From JBMNNU01 sp050942695 (GTDB lineage Bacteria; Chloroflexota; UBA6077): 20,347 nucleotides of DNA. Made by a program: the position numbers and the translations under genes. The notes below the pieces were generated by a model. It worked only from the letters and a program-made list of their open reading frames with translations. It was not told the origin of the DNA and made no database searches. Position 1 is the first letter of the stretch; each line of letters begins with the position of its first letter. Shown piece after piece: positions 7,425 to 15,447 of this stretch. The DNA lies in the NCBI GenBank assembly GCA_050942695.1, contig JBMNNU010000022.1, forward strand, positions 1 through 20,347, written 5' to 3'.

Positions 7425-8024
7425 ATGCAACCTATCGCGGAACCAGTTGCACGGTTGATAGATGAGTTCGCCAAGCTGCCGGGTATCGGGCCGAAGACGG
7501 CTCAGCGTCTAACATTTTACCTTCTACGCTCTTCAAAAGAGGAAGCGGACGCTCTGGCCGAGGCGATACAGGCGATGAAAGAGAAGGTGGGATTCTGCTC
7601 TATCTGCTTCAATATCTCGGAAAGCGAGACCTGCCCAGTGTGCGCTAACGAAGCAAGGGACCGAAAGGTCATTTGTGTCGTCGAAGAGCCGTTGGATGTG
7701 CTGGCGATGGAGCGCACTCGTGAGTATAAAGGTCTCTATCATGTGCTCCACGGATCGATCTCTCCAATCGATGGAGTTGGACCGGAAAAGCTGCGCATCA
7801 CCGAGCTATTGGATAGGGTGAGAAATGGGGCAGTGTCCGAGATAATCATCGCCACCAACCCCAACACCGAAGGTGACGTGACGGCTGCATATCTGGCGAA
7901 GCTTTTATCCCCTATAGGGGTGAAGGTGACCCGACTGGCGAGAGGCCTGCCGGCCGGAGGTGACCTTGAGTATGCCGATGAGCTAACCCTTGCCAGGGCG
8001 CTGGAAGGCAGACGCCCGCTGTAG
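7425..8024 (+). CDS. recR: Recombination mediator protein RecR
   Basis: A 199-residue protein, full length. A helix-hairpin-helix LPGIGPKTAQRL (18-29) precedes a zinc finger with C58, C61, C70 and C73. A Toprim domain follows from about residue 80 (VICVVEEPLDVLAMER, then ATNPNTEGDVTA), and the C-terminal RLARGLPAGGDLEYADELTL is the conserved RecR ending. RecR works with RecO or RecF to load RecA on gapped DNA. The stop codon TAG is the last three letters of a GTAG that opens the hairpin repeat downstream. Confidence 0.97.
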   Translation: MQPIAEPVARLIDEFAKLPGIGPKTAQRLTFYLLRSSKEEADALAEAIQAMKEKVGFCSICFNISESETCPVCANEARDRKVICVVEEPLDVLAMERTREYKGLYHVLHGSISPIDGVGPEKLRITELLDRVRNGAVSEIIIATNPNTEGDVTAAYLAKLLSPIGVKVTRLARGLPAGGDLEYADELTLARALEGRRPL

Positions 8025-8028
8025 CGGG

Positions 8029-8076
8029 GACACGGGGACGCGGAGAAAATTTGTTCCGTCTTCGCGTCTCCGTGTC
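8029..8076 (+). terminator. Hairpin repeat after recR, possible terminator
   Basis: GACACGGGGACGCG (8029-8042) pairs with CGCGTCTCCGTGTC (8063-8076) in a 14-bp stem with one G-U pair and a 20-base loop; AATTTTATT follows. The loop is long and the T-run short, so termination is plausible, not certain. The left arm resembles the G-rich repeat at the start of ispD (19457-19485). Confidence 0.55.
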
Positions 8077-8096
8077 AATTTTATTGATGTTCTCTT

Positions 8097-8125
8097 TTGA
8101 TTTTTGATAGGGATTGACGTATAAT
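8097..8125 (+). promoter_or_regulatory. Promoter of the S1 protein gene
   Basis: TTGATT (8097-8102; 4/6) and a perfect TATAAT (8120-8125) are separated by 17 bases. The transcript would begin about 23 bases before the ATG at 8155. This is the best-matching promoter in the window. Confidence 0.7.
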
Positions 8126-8154
8126 TGCAGAACGACTATCCGTAGGGGGGGAGG

Positions 8155-9594
8155 ATGGAAGAAGAAAAACGGTCGGCGGAGACGGTCACCGGCAGTCCCG
8201 CGGAAACAAACATGTCCGAGGGCATGCAGGACCTGTTAGAAGCACACGGCCACGGTTACCGAACCCTCAAGAGAGGCGACATCATCGAGGGAGTGGTAGT
8301 GCGGATCGACCGGGATGAAGTGTTGGTAGACATCGGCTCCAAGTCGGAAGGCACCATACCAGCCCACGAGATGCGCGATCCCCGTGGCAACCCAACAGAG
8401 ACTCTCCATATCGGCGAGACGATACTGGTCTATGTGCTTCAACCAGAAAACCAGGATGGGCATGTAGTTCTGTCATTGAATCGTGCGCAAGCGGAGAGGG
8501 GATGGCGGTTTGCGCAGAAACAGTTTGAGGAAGGCCAGATAATCGAGGCTGAGATCATCGAATACAACAAAGGCGGTCTGATAGCGAACGTCGAAGGGGT
8601 CCGGGGATTCGTGCCTCTGTCGCAGATAGTTGAACTGCGGTCGGTTGCGGGATCTGAAGAGTCGGTAGAGGAACGTTTGGCGGCTATGAAAGGCAGAAAG
8701 ATGTTCCTCAAGGTGATCGAGCTTAATCGCCGCCGGAACCGATTGATTCTATCCGAGCGATCGGCGATTCAGGAACGGAGGGCGATTCAGAAAGAGAGAT
8801 TGCTCTCCGAGCTAACAGAAGGTGAAGTTCGCACTGGCCGCGTTAGCAGCCTTTGCGATTTCGGGGCATTCATCGATCTCGGTGGCGCTGATGGTTTGGT
8901 TCATCTGTCCGAACTATCGTGGGGCCAGGTTAGCCATCCTTCCCAGTTACTTAAAGTTGGGCAGGAAGTGGATGCGATGGTTGTAGGGATCGATCGAGAA
9001 AACAAAAAGATCGCCCTGAGCATAAAGCGTCTCCAGCCTGAACCGTGGACAGGGGTTGCCGAGCGCTACCAAGTTGGGCAACTGGTCACCGGGCGAATCA
9101 CAAAGCTAGCATCTTTCGGCGCTTTCGCCCGGATAGAGGACGGTATAGAGGGTCTGATTCACATATCGGAATTGAGCGATGAGCGTATCGCCCATCCTAA
9201 GAGCGTGGTCAAGGAGGGCGAAGACGTCCAATTGATGATCATACGGATTGATGCAGAGCGGCATCGCCTGGGTCTTAGTTTGAAACAGGCCAGAGAGGCT
9301 GCCGACCGGGCGAGCGAGACCACGCCTGAGACAGAGGAAGAGCAGAGTGCCGAAACCGATGCCCTTGAGAAAGAAGAGGGTAACGGTATGGCACACAAAG
9401 TGCCCTCAGCGAAATTGGATAATGTAGTAAGTGGCAGCGAGGGCGAGGATGCCCAGGGCCAGGACCGCGAGCGACGGAGTCGCGAAGAGGCCGACGCTGA
9501 AATGGAGCCTGCCGAAAAATCCAAGCCCATGGCCAAGGCCGGGGATGAGATTCAGGCGGATGCGACCGCTTCGGTGGTGCTGGGCACGAAGTAG
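8155..9594 (+). CDS. rpsA: S1 RNA-binding domain protein, 30S ribosomal protein S1-like
   Basis: The 479-residue protein has four S1 (OB-fold) domains at about residues 40-108, 122-203, 218-286 and 305-373. The third and fourth are the most typical (GRVSSLCDFGAFIDLGG, GRITKLASFGAFARIEDG, each with HxSELS). Ribosomal protein S1 holds mRNA on the small subunit; four-domain forms are usual outside Proteobacteria. The last about 100 residues are acidic, low-complexity and probably disordered. The ATG directly abuts a GGGGGGGAGG tract, unusually close for a ribosome binding site; later ATGs at 8212 and 8224 have no better signal and would shorten only the disordered head. clpC follows after 23 bases, so they probably share a transcript. 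It could instead be a general S1 regulator. Confidence 0.9.
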   Translation: MEEEKRSAETVTGSPAETNMSEGMQDLLEAHGHGYRTLKRGDIIEGVVVRIDRDEVLVDIGSKSEGTIPAHEMRDPRGNPTETLHIGETILVYVLQPENQDGHVVLSLNRAQAERGWRFAQKQFEEGQIIEAEIIEYNKGGLIANVEGVRGFVPLSQIVELRSVAGSEESVEERLAAMKGRKMFLKVIELNRRRNRLILSERSAIQERRAIQKERLLSELTEGEVRTGRVSSLCDFGAFIDLGGADGLVHLSELSWGQVSHPSQLLKVGQEVDAMVVGIDRENKKIALSIKRLQPEPWTGVAERYQVGQLVTGRITKLASFGAFARIEDGIEGLIHISELSDERIAHPKSVVKEGEDVQLMIIRIDAERHRLGLSLKQAREAADRASETTPETEEEQSAETDALEKEEGNGMAHKVPSAKLDNVVSGSEGEDAQGQDRERRSREEADAEMEPAEKSKPMAKAGDEIQADATASVVLGTK

Positions 9595-9617
9595 GCATTT
9601 TCCCTTGGAGTACTGGC

Positions 9618-12086
9618 ATGAGCGATCGGTTTGATAAATTCACAGAACGAGCGCGCAAGGTTCTCACCCTTGCACAGGAAGAGGCCCAGCGCTTTAATCA
9701 TAATTACATTGGTACAGAACACCTACTCCTCGGTCTCGTCCGTGAAGGTGATGGCGTTGCCGCCAAGGTACTCGCTAACCTGGGTGTCGAGCTGAACAAA
9801 GTCCGAAGCGCCGTCGAATTCATTATCGGTCGCGGCGACAGGACGGTAACCGGGGATATTGGCCTTACTCCTAGGGCCAAAAAGGTGATCGAGTTGGCGG
9901 TGGATGAGGCGAGGCGTCTTAACCACCACTACATCGGCACGGAGCATCTGCTCCTCGGGCTGGTCCGTGAAGGGGAGGGTATCGCAGCCGGGGTTCTCGA
10001 GAGCCTGGGTGTAAGCCTGGAGAAGGTGCGAAACCAGATCATCCACGTCCTGAACCAGAGCCAGCCCTATTCGCAACAGGAGGCGAAGCAAACCAGCCGA
10101 ACCCCTGTGGTCGATCAGATGGGTATGGACCTGACGGCTGCGGCGCGAGCTGGCAAGCTTGACCCCGTCGTGGGGCGCCAGCGGGAGATAGAAAGGGTTA
10201 TCCAGATACTCTCGCGGCGAACCAAAAACAATCCAGCATTGATCGGAGAGCCGGGAGTCGGCAAAACCGCCATCGTTGAGGGGCTGGCGCAGCGGATATC
10301 CAGCGGCGACGTCCCTGAAACGCTAATCGGCAAACGGCTGTTGACTCTGGACATCGGTTCGCTGGTAGCGGGTACTAAGTACCGCGGTGAGTTTGAGGAG
10401 CGTCTCAAGAAGATAATCGAAGAGGTCAAGACCAGCGGCAACTGCGTCCTGTTCATCGATGAGCTGCACACTCTAGTCGGTGCAGGCGCCGCAGAGGGTG
10501 CCGTCGACGCCGCTAATATCCTGAAGCCGTCGCTGTCCCGAGGCGAGTTGCAGACCATCGGCGCGACGACGATGGACGAGTACCGGAAGTATATTGAGCG
10601 AGATGCGGCTCTGGAGCGGCGGTTCCAGCCAGTTATGGTAGAAGAGCCGACGGTAGAGGAAACCGTGGAGATACTCCGCGGCATCAAGGAACGCTACGAA
10701 CAGCATCACAAATTGAACATCTCGGATGAGGCTCTGAAAGCGGCGGCTGAGCTAGCTTCGCGCTTCATCACCGACAGGTTCTTGCCTGACAAGGCGATCG
10801 ACCTGGTGGACGAGGCCTCCTCTAGGGTCCGGCTTCAAAGGGCGGTTTCGCCGCCAACCCTGAAAGAGGCGATCAAAGAGCTCGAGACTGTCCAGACCGA
10901 GAAGGAAGCCGCGATCAACGCTCAGCAGTACGAACTGGCCGCTGAATTGAGAGATCGAGAGGCCAAGCTCAGGGCGAAGATCGACGGCATCGAGTCCGGC
11001 TGGCAGGAGCAGCAGTCTGTCGAGAAGCCGGTTGTGACCGAAGAGGATATCGCTCAAGTGGTATCCATGTGGACCGGCATCCCGGTGATGCGAATCGCCG
11101 AGGAGGAGACCGAACGGCTGCTCCGGATGGAGGAAGAGCTTCACAAGCGGATCATCGGCCAGGACGAGCCGATCACCGTAGTATCGCGTGCCGTTAGAAG
11201 GGCGCGAGCAGGTCTAAAAGACCCCAAGCGGCCGATCGGATCTTTCATCTTCCTTGGGCCAACCGGTGTCGGGAAAACCGAACTTGTGAGGGCTCTTGCG
11301 GAGTTCTTGTTCGGCAGCGAGGAGTCGATGGTTCGCATCGACATGTCGGAGTTCATGGAAAGGCACTCTGTGGCCCGACTAGTTGGAGCGCCTCCAGGAT
11401 ACATCGGCTACGAAGAGGGTGGACAGTTGACAGAGGCTGTCAGGCGAAAGCCTTACTCAGTGGTGCTGCTGGACGAGATCGAAAAGGCGCATCCTGAGGT
11501 GTTCAACATCCTCTTGCAGATAATGGACGACGGGCACCTGACCGATGCTAAGGGTCGGAAGGTGGACTTCAGGAATACGGTACTGATCATGACCTCCAAC
11601 GTGGGGGCCGACCTGCTGCGACGGGACGCTGTGCTAGGGTTTGCCGTCACACAGGATGAGATCAAGACGGCCGACCAGGCTTACGAGCGGATGAAGGATA
11701 AGGTGCTTGGAGAGATGAAAAACCTCTTCAGGCCGGAGTTCCTGAACCGGATCGACGCCACGGTGGTCTTCCGGTCGCTCACGCTAATGGAGATCAGGCA
11801 GATAGTAGACCTGATGCTGGCCAGGGTTAGAGCTGCTCTAACCGAGCAGCAGATCCAACTTGAGGTCACCGACGCCGCCAAGGACTACCTGGTGGAGAAG
11901 GGCTTCGACCCGAAATTCGGCGCCAGGCCGCTGCGGCGGACGATCCAGAACCTGGTTGAAGACCAGTTGGCGGAAGGCCTCCTGAAGAGCAAGTACCAGC
12001 GCGGCGAGACTGTTGTGGTGGATGTCCGCGATGGCGAGCTAGTGTACGAGCCCAAAGCTAAAGAGCTGGTGGAAAGCCAGGCTTAG
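9618..12086 (+). CDS. clpC: ATP-dependent Clp protease ATP-binding subunit ClpC
   Basis: A full-length (822-residue) class I Hsp100 unfoldase. Two Clp_N repeats occupy about residues 4-145 (each with YIGTEHLLLGLVREG). The first AAA+ domain has GEPGVGKT near 208-215 and FIDELHTLVG. A middle UVR motif (about 430-460, QQYELAAELRDREAKL) marks it as ClpC rather than ClpB or ClpA. The second AAA+ domain has GPTGVGKT near 547-554, the VGAPPGYIGYEEGG pore loop and LLDEIEKAH, and ends in a ClpB_D2 small domain. It unfolds substrates for the ClpP protease. TTGGAG lies 7 bases before the ATG. No ctsR, mcsA or mcsB lies upstream, unlike the Firmicutes operon; the S1 gene is there instead. Confidence 0.97.
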   Translation: MSDRFDKFTERARKVLTLAQEEAQRFNHNYIGTEHLLLGLVREGDGVAAKVLANLGVELNKVRSAVEFIIGRGDRTVTGDIGLTPRAKKVIELAVDEARRLNHHYIGTEHLLLGLVREGEGIAAGVLESLGVSLEKVRNQIIHVLNQSQPYSQQEAKQTSRTPVVDQMGMDLTAAARAGKLDPVVGRQREIERVIQILSRRTKNNPALIGEPGVGKTAIVEGLAQRISSGDVPETLIGKRLLTLDIGSLVAGTKYRGEFEERLKKIIEEVKTSGNCVLFIDELHTLVGAGAAEGAVDAANILKPSLSRGELQTIGATTMDEYRKYIERDAALERRFQPVMVEEPTVEETVEILRGIKERYEQHHKLNISDEALKAAAELASRFITDRFLPDKAIDLVDEASSRVRLQRAVSPPTLKEAIKELETVQTEKEAAINAQQYELAAELRDREAKLRAKIDGIESGWQEQQSVEKPVVTEEDIAQVVSMWTGIPVMRIAEEETERLLRMEEELHKRIIGQDEPITVVSRAVRRARAGLKDPKRPIGSFIFLGPTGVGKTELVRALAEFLFGSEESMVRIDMSEFMERHSVARLVGAPPGYIGYEEGGQLTEAVRRKPYSVVLLDEIEKAHPEVFNILLQIMDDGHLTDAKGRKVDFRNTVLIMTSNVGADLLRRDAVLGFAVTQDEIKTADQAYERMKDKVLGEMKNLFRPEFLNRIDATVVFRSLTLMEIRQIVDLMLARVRAALTEQQIQLEVTDAAKDYLVEKGFDPKFGARPLRRTIQNLVEDQLAEGLLKSKYQRGETVVVDVRDGELVYEPKAKELVESQA

Positions 12087-12114
12087 CCAGCAAGAAAGCG
12101 AGTGACGATTAGTG

Positions 12115-12148
12115 AGTAGCGAGAGGCTCTGATTGACCTCTCGCTACT
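12115..12148 (+). repeat. Perfect 12-bp hairpin after clpC
   Basis: AGTAGCGAGAGG (12115-12126) and CCTCTCGCTACT (12137-12148) are perfect inverted repeats around a 10-base loop, 29 bases after the clpC stop. No T-run follows, so it is not a standard terminator. It may stabilise the clpC mRNA end or be a repeat copy. Confidence 0.7.
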
Positions 12149-12196
12149 GTTCCATTCTGGCCGTTCCTGTCCTGGCATGACACGGAACGCACGTCT

Positions 12197-12254
12197 GTAG
12201 CGTCGGGCACAGGTCCCGACGTGATACTTCGTCGGGGACGAGCCCCGACGCTAC
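12197..12254. repeat. GTAG...CTAC element with two tandem hairpins
   Basis: The ends GTAGCGTCGGG (12197-12207) and CCCGACGCTAC (12244-12254) are perfect 11-bp inverted repeats. Inside, CGTCGGG pairs with CCCGACG (12201-12207 with 12215-12221), and CGTCGGGG with CCCCGACG (12230-12237 with 12243-12250). It can therefore fold as two short hairpins or one long one, the same plan as the element at 2040-2175. It lies between clpC and radA. Confidence 0.7.
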
Positions 12255-12293
12255 CTGATACTCTCTCCAATCGCTAATGAGGTTCCTTATTTT

Positions 12294-13649
12294 ATGCCGA
12301 AGAGCCGCTCTAAATATGTATGCGACCGTTGCGGCGCCGAGAGCCTTAAATGGTTGGGTAAGTGTCCAGAATGCGGAGAGTGGAATACACTGGTAGAGTT
12401 CAAAGAGACTAGGCAACCGGCGACCAGGCCATCCCTCGGTTCCGATAGGCCCCCAGTGTCCCTTAGGGACATACCTCTCGAATCTCTCGACCGAATAAAG
12501 GTTCCTGTTGGCGAACTGGACAGGGTTTTAGGCGGTGGTATTGTCCCCGGATCGCTGGTGCTGATCGGAGGCGATCCAGGCATTGGTAAATCCACACTGT
12601 TGCTGCAACTATGCTCGATGCTGGCCGATTTGAAAGGTCCGGTGCTGTATGTGTCGGGCGAGGAATCTTTGCTCCAGGTGAAGATGCGAGCTGAGCGACT
12701 GGGGCTCCACAGTCCAGACCTTTATCTATTGTCTGAGAGCAATCTTGAAAAGATCATGGACCACATCGAACGCCTCGCGCCGACGCTGGTCGTCATCGAT
12801 TCCATTCAGAGCATTTCCCGGTTCGAACTGTCATCTATGGCCGGCAGTGTCAGCCAGTTAAGAGATTGTACCGGCAGGCTACTTCAACTCGCTAAGTCCA
12901 CCGGCGTGCCGATTTTTCTGGTAGGGCACGTGACGAAAGAGGGCGCAATCGCCGGCCCAAAGGTGCTCGAGCATATGGTTGACGCTGTTCTATATCTGGA
13001 AGGCGAAAGGTTCCACACCTATCGATTGCTCCGCAGCGTTAAAAACAGGTTCGGGTCTACCAACGAAGTAGGCGTTTTCGAAATGCACGAAGAGGGAATG
13101 ATCGAGGTTCCAAACCCATCCGTTGCTTTTCTAGCGGATCGTGTGCTGATGAGGAGTGGATCTTCCGTTGTGGTAACGGTGGAGGGAACCCGCCCGTTAC
13201 TGGCTGAAATCCAGGCGCTGACCAGTTACTGCCCAACCCACATGCCCAGGAGAACGGCTAACGGGCTGGATATCAGTCGGGTATTGCTTCTCTCGGCGGT
13301 GTTGAGTAAACGGCTCGGCCTGAAGCTTTATGACCAGGACGTGTACGTTAACGTAGCTGGCGGGCTTCGGATCGAAGAACCCGCTGCGGATCTTGGTGTA
13401 GCGCTGGCGATAGTATCGAGCCTCAAGGACACACCTGTGGACCCCGAGTTGGTAGTTATGGGGGAGGTTGGGCTTTCAGGCGAGATTCGAGCAGTTGGTC
13501 ACCTGGAGCAACGGTTGAAGGAGGCGGCAAAGCTCGGTTTCAAGCGCTGCCTGGTGCCCTCCGCCGCCAGAATGCCACGAGTCCCCGACCTTGAGATCTT
13601 TACGGCTCGTAGCCTCGAAGAGTCGATAGATAAGGCTCTTGGAAAGTAA
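12294..13649 (+). CDS. radA: DNA repair protein RadA
   Basis: A 451-residue RecA-like ATPase of normal length that promotes branch migration during recombination. It has an N-terminal zinc finger C10, C13, C24 and C27, Walker A GDPGIGKST at about 92-100, Walker B LVVIDSIQS (about 165), and the RadA-specific KNRFGSTNE motif at about 249-257. A Lon-protease-like C-terminal domain (about 270-451) contains DVYVNVAGGLRI and GEVGLSGEIRAV. The ATG at 12294 has only a weak upstream GAGG. clpC followed by radA is conserved in many Gram-positive and related bacteria. A 207-base gap with two repeat hairpins separates them here. Confidence 0.97.
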   Translation: MPKSRSKYVCDRCGAESLKWLGKCPECGEWNTLVEFKETRQPATRPSLGSDRPPVSLRDIPLESLDRIKVPVGELDRVLGGGIVPGSLVLIGGDPGIGKSTLLLQLCSMLADLKGPVLYVSGEESLLQVKMRAERLGLHSPDLYLLSESNLEKIMDHIERLAPTLVVIDSIQSISRFELSSMAGSVSQLRDCTGRLLQLAKSTGVPIFLVGHVTKEGAIAGPKVLEHMVDAVLYLEGERFHTYRLLRSVKNRFGSTNEVGVFEMHEEGMIEVPNPSVAFLADRVLMRSGSSVVVTVEGTRPLLAEIQALTSYCPTHMPRRTANGLDISRVLLLSAVLSKRLGLKLYDQDVYVNVAGGLRIEEPAADLGVALAIVSSLKDTPVDPELVVMGEVGLSGEIRAVGHLEQRLKEAAKLGFKRCLVPSAARMPRVPDLEIFTARSLEESIDKALGK

Positions 13650-13689
13650 TATTTGATATGTATTTTATAGGTGAAGCTATCCGGCCAAC

Positions 13690-13718
13690 TTGACTAGTTG
13701 CCATGGGTAAATTACACT
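13690..13718 (+). promoter_or_regulatory. Candidate promoter of the oad operon
   Basis: TTGACT (13690-13695; 5/6) and TACACT (13713-13718; 4/6) are exactly 17 bases apart. It lies 40 bases after the radA stop and about 200 bases before the oadA start, which implies a long untranslated leader. Confidence 0.55.
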
Positions 13719-13925
13719 CAAATAAGTCCTCAACGTCGAGTGGGTGTCCGCAGCGAAAGCGGCAACAAGCTCCTTCTCGCCTAAGATCTCCATTTGACGT
13801 TGTGCGATAGTAAAGCCTTGTAAAAAAAGGCTTTGCGAATGAACGCACGCAAGCCAGTCTTTGGTTGCGCGGCGCAATACTGTTGGCGGCGGTAGAGTCG
13901 CTAAAAGAGAGGGAGGCGGGCGCAT
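13719..13925 (+). promoter_or_regulatory. Long structured 5' leader of oadA
   Basis: About 200 untranslated bases contain an 8-bp hairpin AAAGCCTT/AAGGCTTT (13812-13819 with 13827-13834, A-rich loop) and an inverted repeat TTGCGC-G-GCGCAA (13865-13877). The ribosome binding site GGGAGG lies about 10 bases before the ATG at 13926. No known riboswitch class is recognisable, and no T-run follows the hairpin. Confidence 0.35.
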
Positions 13926-15332
13926 ATGGCTCAGGCTAAAAACAAGCCTCTGGGCATCACCGACACAGTCCTACGAGACAGCCACCAGTCACTCCTGGCG
14001 ACGCGGATGAAGATCGAAGATATGATCCCTGCCATGGAGCAGTTGGACGAAATCGGTTATCGGTCCCTCGAAGTGTGGGGAGGGGCCACCTTCGACTCTT
14101 GTATGCGTTTCCTGAACGAGGATCCGTGGGAACGGCTTCGGACTATAAAGAAGCGCATGCCGAAGACGAAGTTGCAGATGCTGCTGCGAGGACAAAACGC
14201 CGTCGGATATCGGCACTACGCCGACGACGTTATCGAGCGTTTCTGTGCTAAGGCAGTCGAGAACGGAATGGACATTTTCCGGATTTTCGACGCCTTGAAC
14301 GACATTCGAAACATGGAAACAGCTATGCGGGCGGTCAGGAAGTATGGTGGACACGTCCAAGCTACCGTCTGCTATACCATCAGTCCTGTTCACAGCAACG
14401 AAGGCTTTGTGAAAATGGCTAAGGAGTTGCTCGAAATCGGAGCCGACTCCATCTGTATAAAGGATATGGCCGGGCTGATATCACCTGCTGACGCCTTCGA
14501 CCTTGTTTCCAAATTGAAGGCAGTTACGGATGTTCCGATTCAACTCCACTGCCACTACACTAGCGGCATGGCATCCATGGCGTATATGAAAGCGGCAGAG
14601 GCAGGTGTCGACGTCGTAGACTGCGCCATATCCAGCATGTCGTTGGGCACCTCACAACCCCCCACCGAGACCATCGTCGCGGCTATGGACCAGACAGAGC
14701 GAGCCACCGGTCTGGACCTCGCCAAGATCTCCAGCATCGGCAAGTACTTCGCCAAGGTGCGGAAGAAGTATGCCCACCTTGAGATGAATATGCCAGGCGT
14801 GGATACCGACGTATTGCTGTACCAGATCCCGGGTGGAATGATCTCCAACATGGTCAACCAACTCAGAGAGCAGGGGCAGGAAGAGAAGCTTCCAGAGGTG
14901 CTCAAGGAGATCCCGCGGGTTCGTGCCGAAGCGGGCTACGTTCCGCTGGTAACCCCAAGTAGCCAGATAGTAGGCACTCAGGCCGCGTTTAACGTGATGC
15001 TGGGCGAGCGATACAAGATGGTCACCACAGAGTTCAAGAACATCATGAAGGGCATGTATGGCAGGACACCCGCTCCTGTAGACCCTGAAATTCAAAAGCT
15101 CTGTCTTGGCGACGAGAAGCCCATAACCTGCCGACCCGCAGACCTGATCGAGCCTGAGTTAGAGAAAGCAAAGGCTGAGATCGGCGCTCTGGCCAAAAGC
15201 GAGGAAGATGTAATCTCTTACGTTCTCTTCCCGCAGGTAGCAAAAGAGTTCTTGGCTAAACGTGGGAAGAAAGAGGAAGGGCTTACCGCGGACCAATTGG
15301 CGGCCGTTGCAGCGGCGGTGGGTGCAAAGTAG
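13926..15332 (+). CDS. oadA: Oxaloacetate decarboxylase alpha subunit, carboxyltransferase part only
   Basis: The carboxyltransferase moves CO2 from oxaloacetate to biotin in the cytoplasm, leaving pyruvate. Metal and active-site signatures are TDTVLRDSHQSLLATR (D18 as metal ligand), CIKDMAG with the lysine expected to be carbamylated (K179), and LHCHYTSGMA (H208 and H210). PGGMISN and TPSSQIVGTQA mark the conserved second half. Typical OadA or PycB chains run to about 570-650 residues and end in a biotinyl domain. This one stops at 468 with an Ala/Lys-rich tail and no EAMKM, so its biotin must come from the next gene. The family also includes pyruvate carboxylase B subunits, but the gamma and beta partners favour the sodium-pump decarboxylase. 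Confidence 0.92.
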   Translation: MAQAKNKPLGITDTVLRDSHQSLLATRMKIEDMIPAMEQLDEIGYRSLEVWGGATFDSCMRFLNEDPWERLRTIKKRMPKTKLQMLLRGQNAVGYRHYADDVIERFCAKAVENGMDIFRIFDALNDIRNMETAMRAVRKYGGHVQATVCYTISPVHSNEGFVKMAKELLEIGADSICIKDMAGLISPADAFDLVSKLKAVTDVPIQLHCHYTSGMASMAYMKAAEAGVDVVDCAISSMSLGTSQPPTETIVAAMDQTERATGLDLAKISSIGKYFAKVRKKYAHLEMNMPGVDTDVLLYQIPGGMISNMVNQLREQGQEEKLPEVLKEIPRVRAEAGYVPLVTPSSQIVGTQAAFNVMLGERYKMVTTEFKNIMKGMYGRTPAPVDPEIQKLCLGDEKPITCRPADLIEPELEKAKAEIGALAKSEEDVISYVLFPQVAKEFLAKRGKKEEGLTADQLAAVAAAVGAK

Positions 15333-15365
15333 CAGTACCACCGTCGTTAATTATCATACTTACGG

Positions 15366-15384
15366 GCGGGCTGTTGAAGCCCGC
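15366..15384 (+). repeat. GC-rich hairpin between oadA and the gamma/biotin gene
   Basis: GCGGGCT (15366-15372) and AGCCCGC (15378-15384) form a perfect 7-bp stem with a five-base loop, 34 bases after the oadA stop. No T-run follows. It may slow polymerase or protect the upstream mRNA end. Confidence 0.6.
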
Positions 15385-15399
15385 TAACTCCGTGATATC

Positions 15400-15429
15400 G
15401 GGAGGGCTCGACGAAACGTCGGCCTTCCC
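15400..15429 (+). promoter_or_regulatory. Strong hairpin just before the ribosome binding site of the gamma/biotin gene
   Basis: GGGAGGGCTCGACG (15400-15413) pairs with CGTCGGCCTTCCC (15417-15429), with one bulged T, one G-U pair and a three-base loop. The ribosome binding site GGGGAGGAG begins five bases later. It could shield the mRNA end or tune the amount of the gamma/biotin protein relative to oadA. Confidence 0.5.
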
Positions 15430-15447
15430 TTCGGGGAGGAGAATGAG

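Noticed and set aside
9106..9667. Long opposite-strand frames inside rpsA, clpC and the gamma/biotin gene
   Set aside because: They mirror the codon pattern of clearly real genes and have Arg/Ser/Pro-rich compositions typical of antisense shadows.
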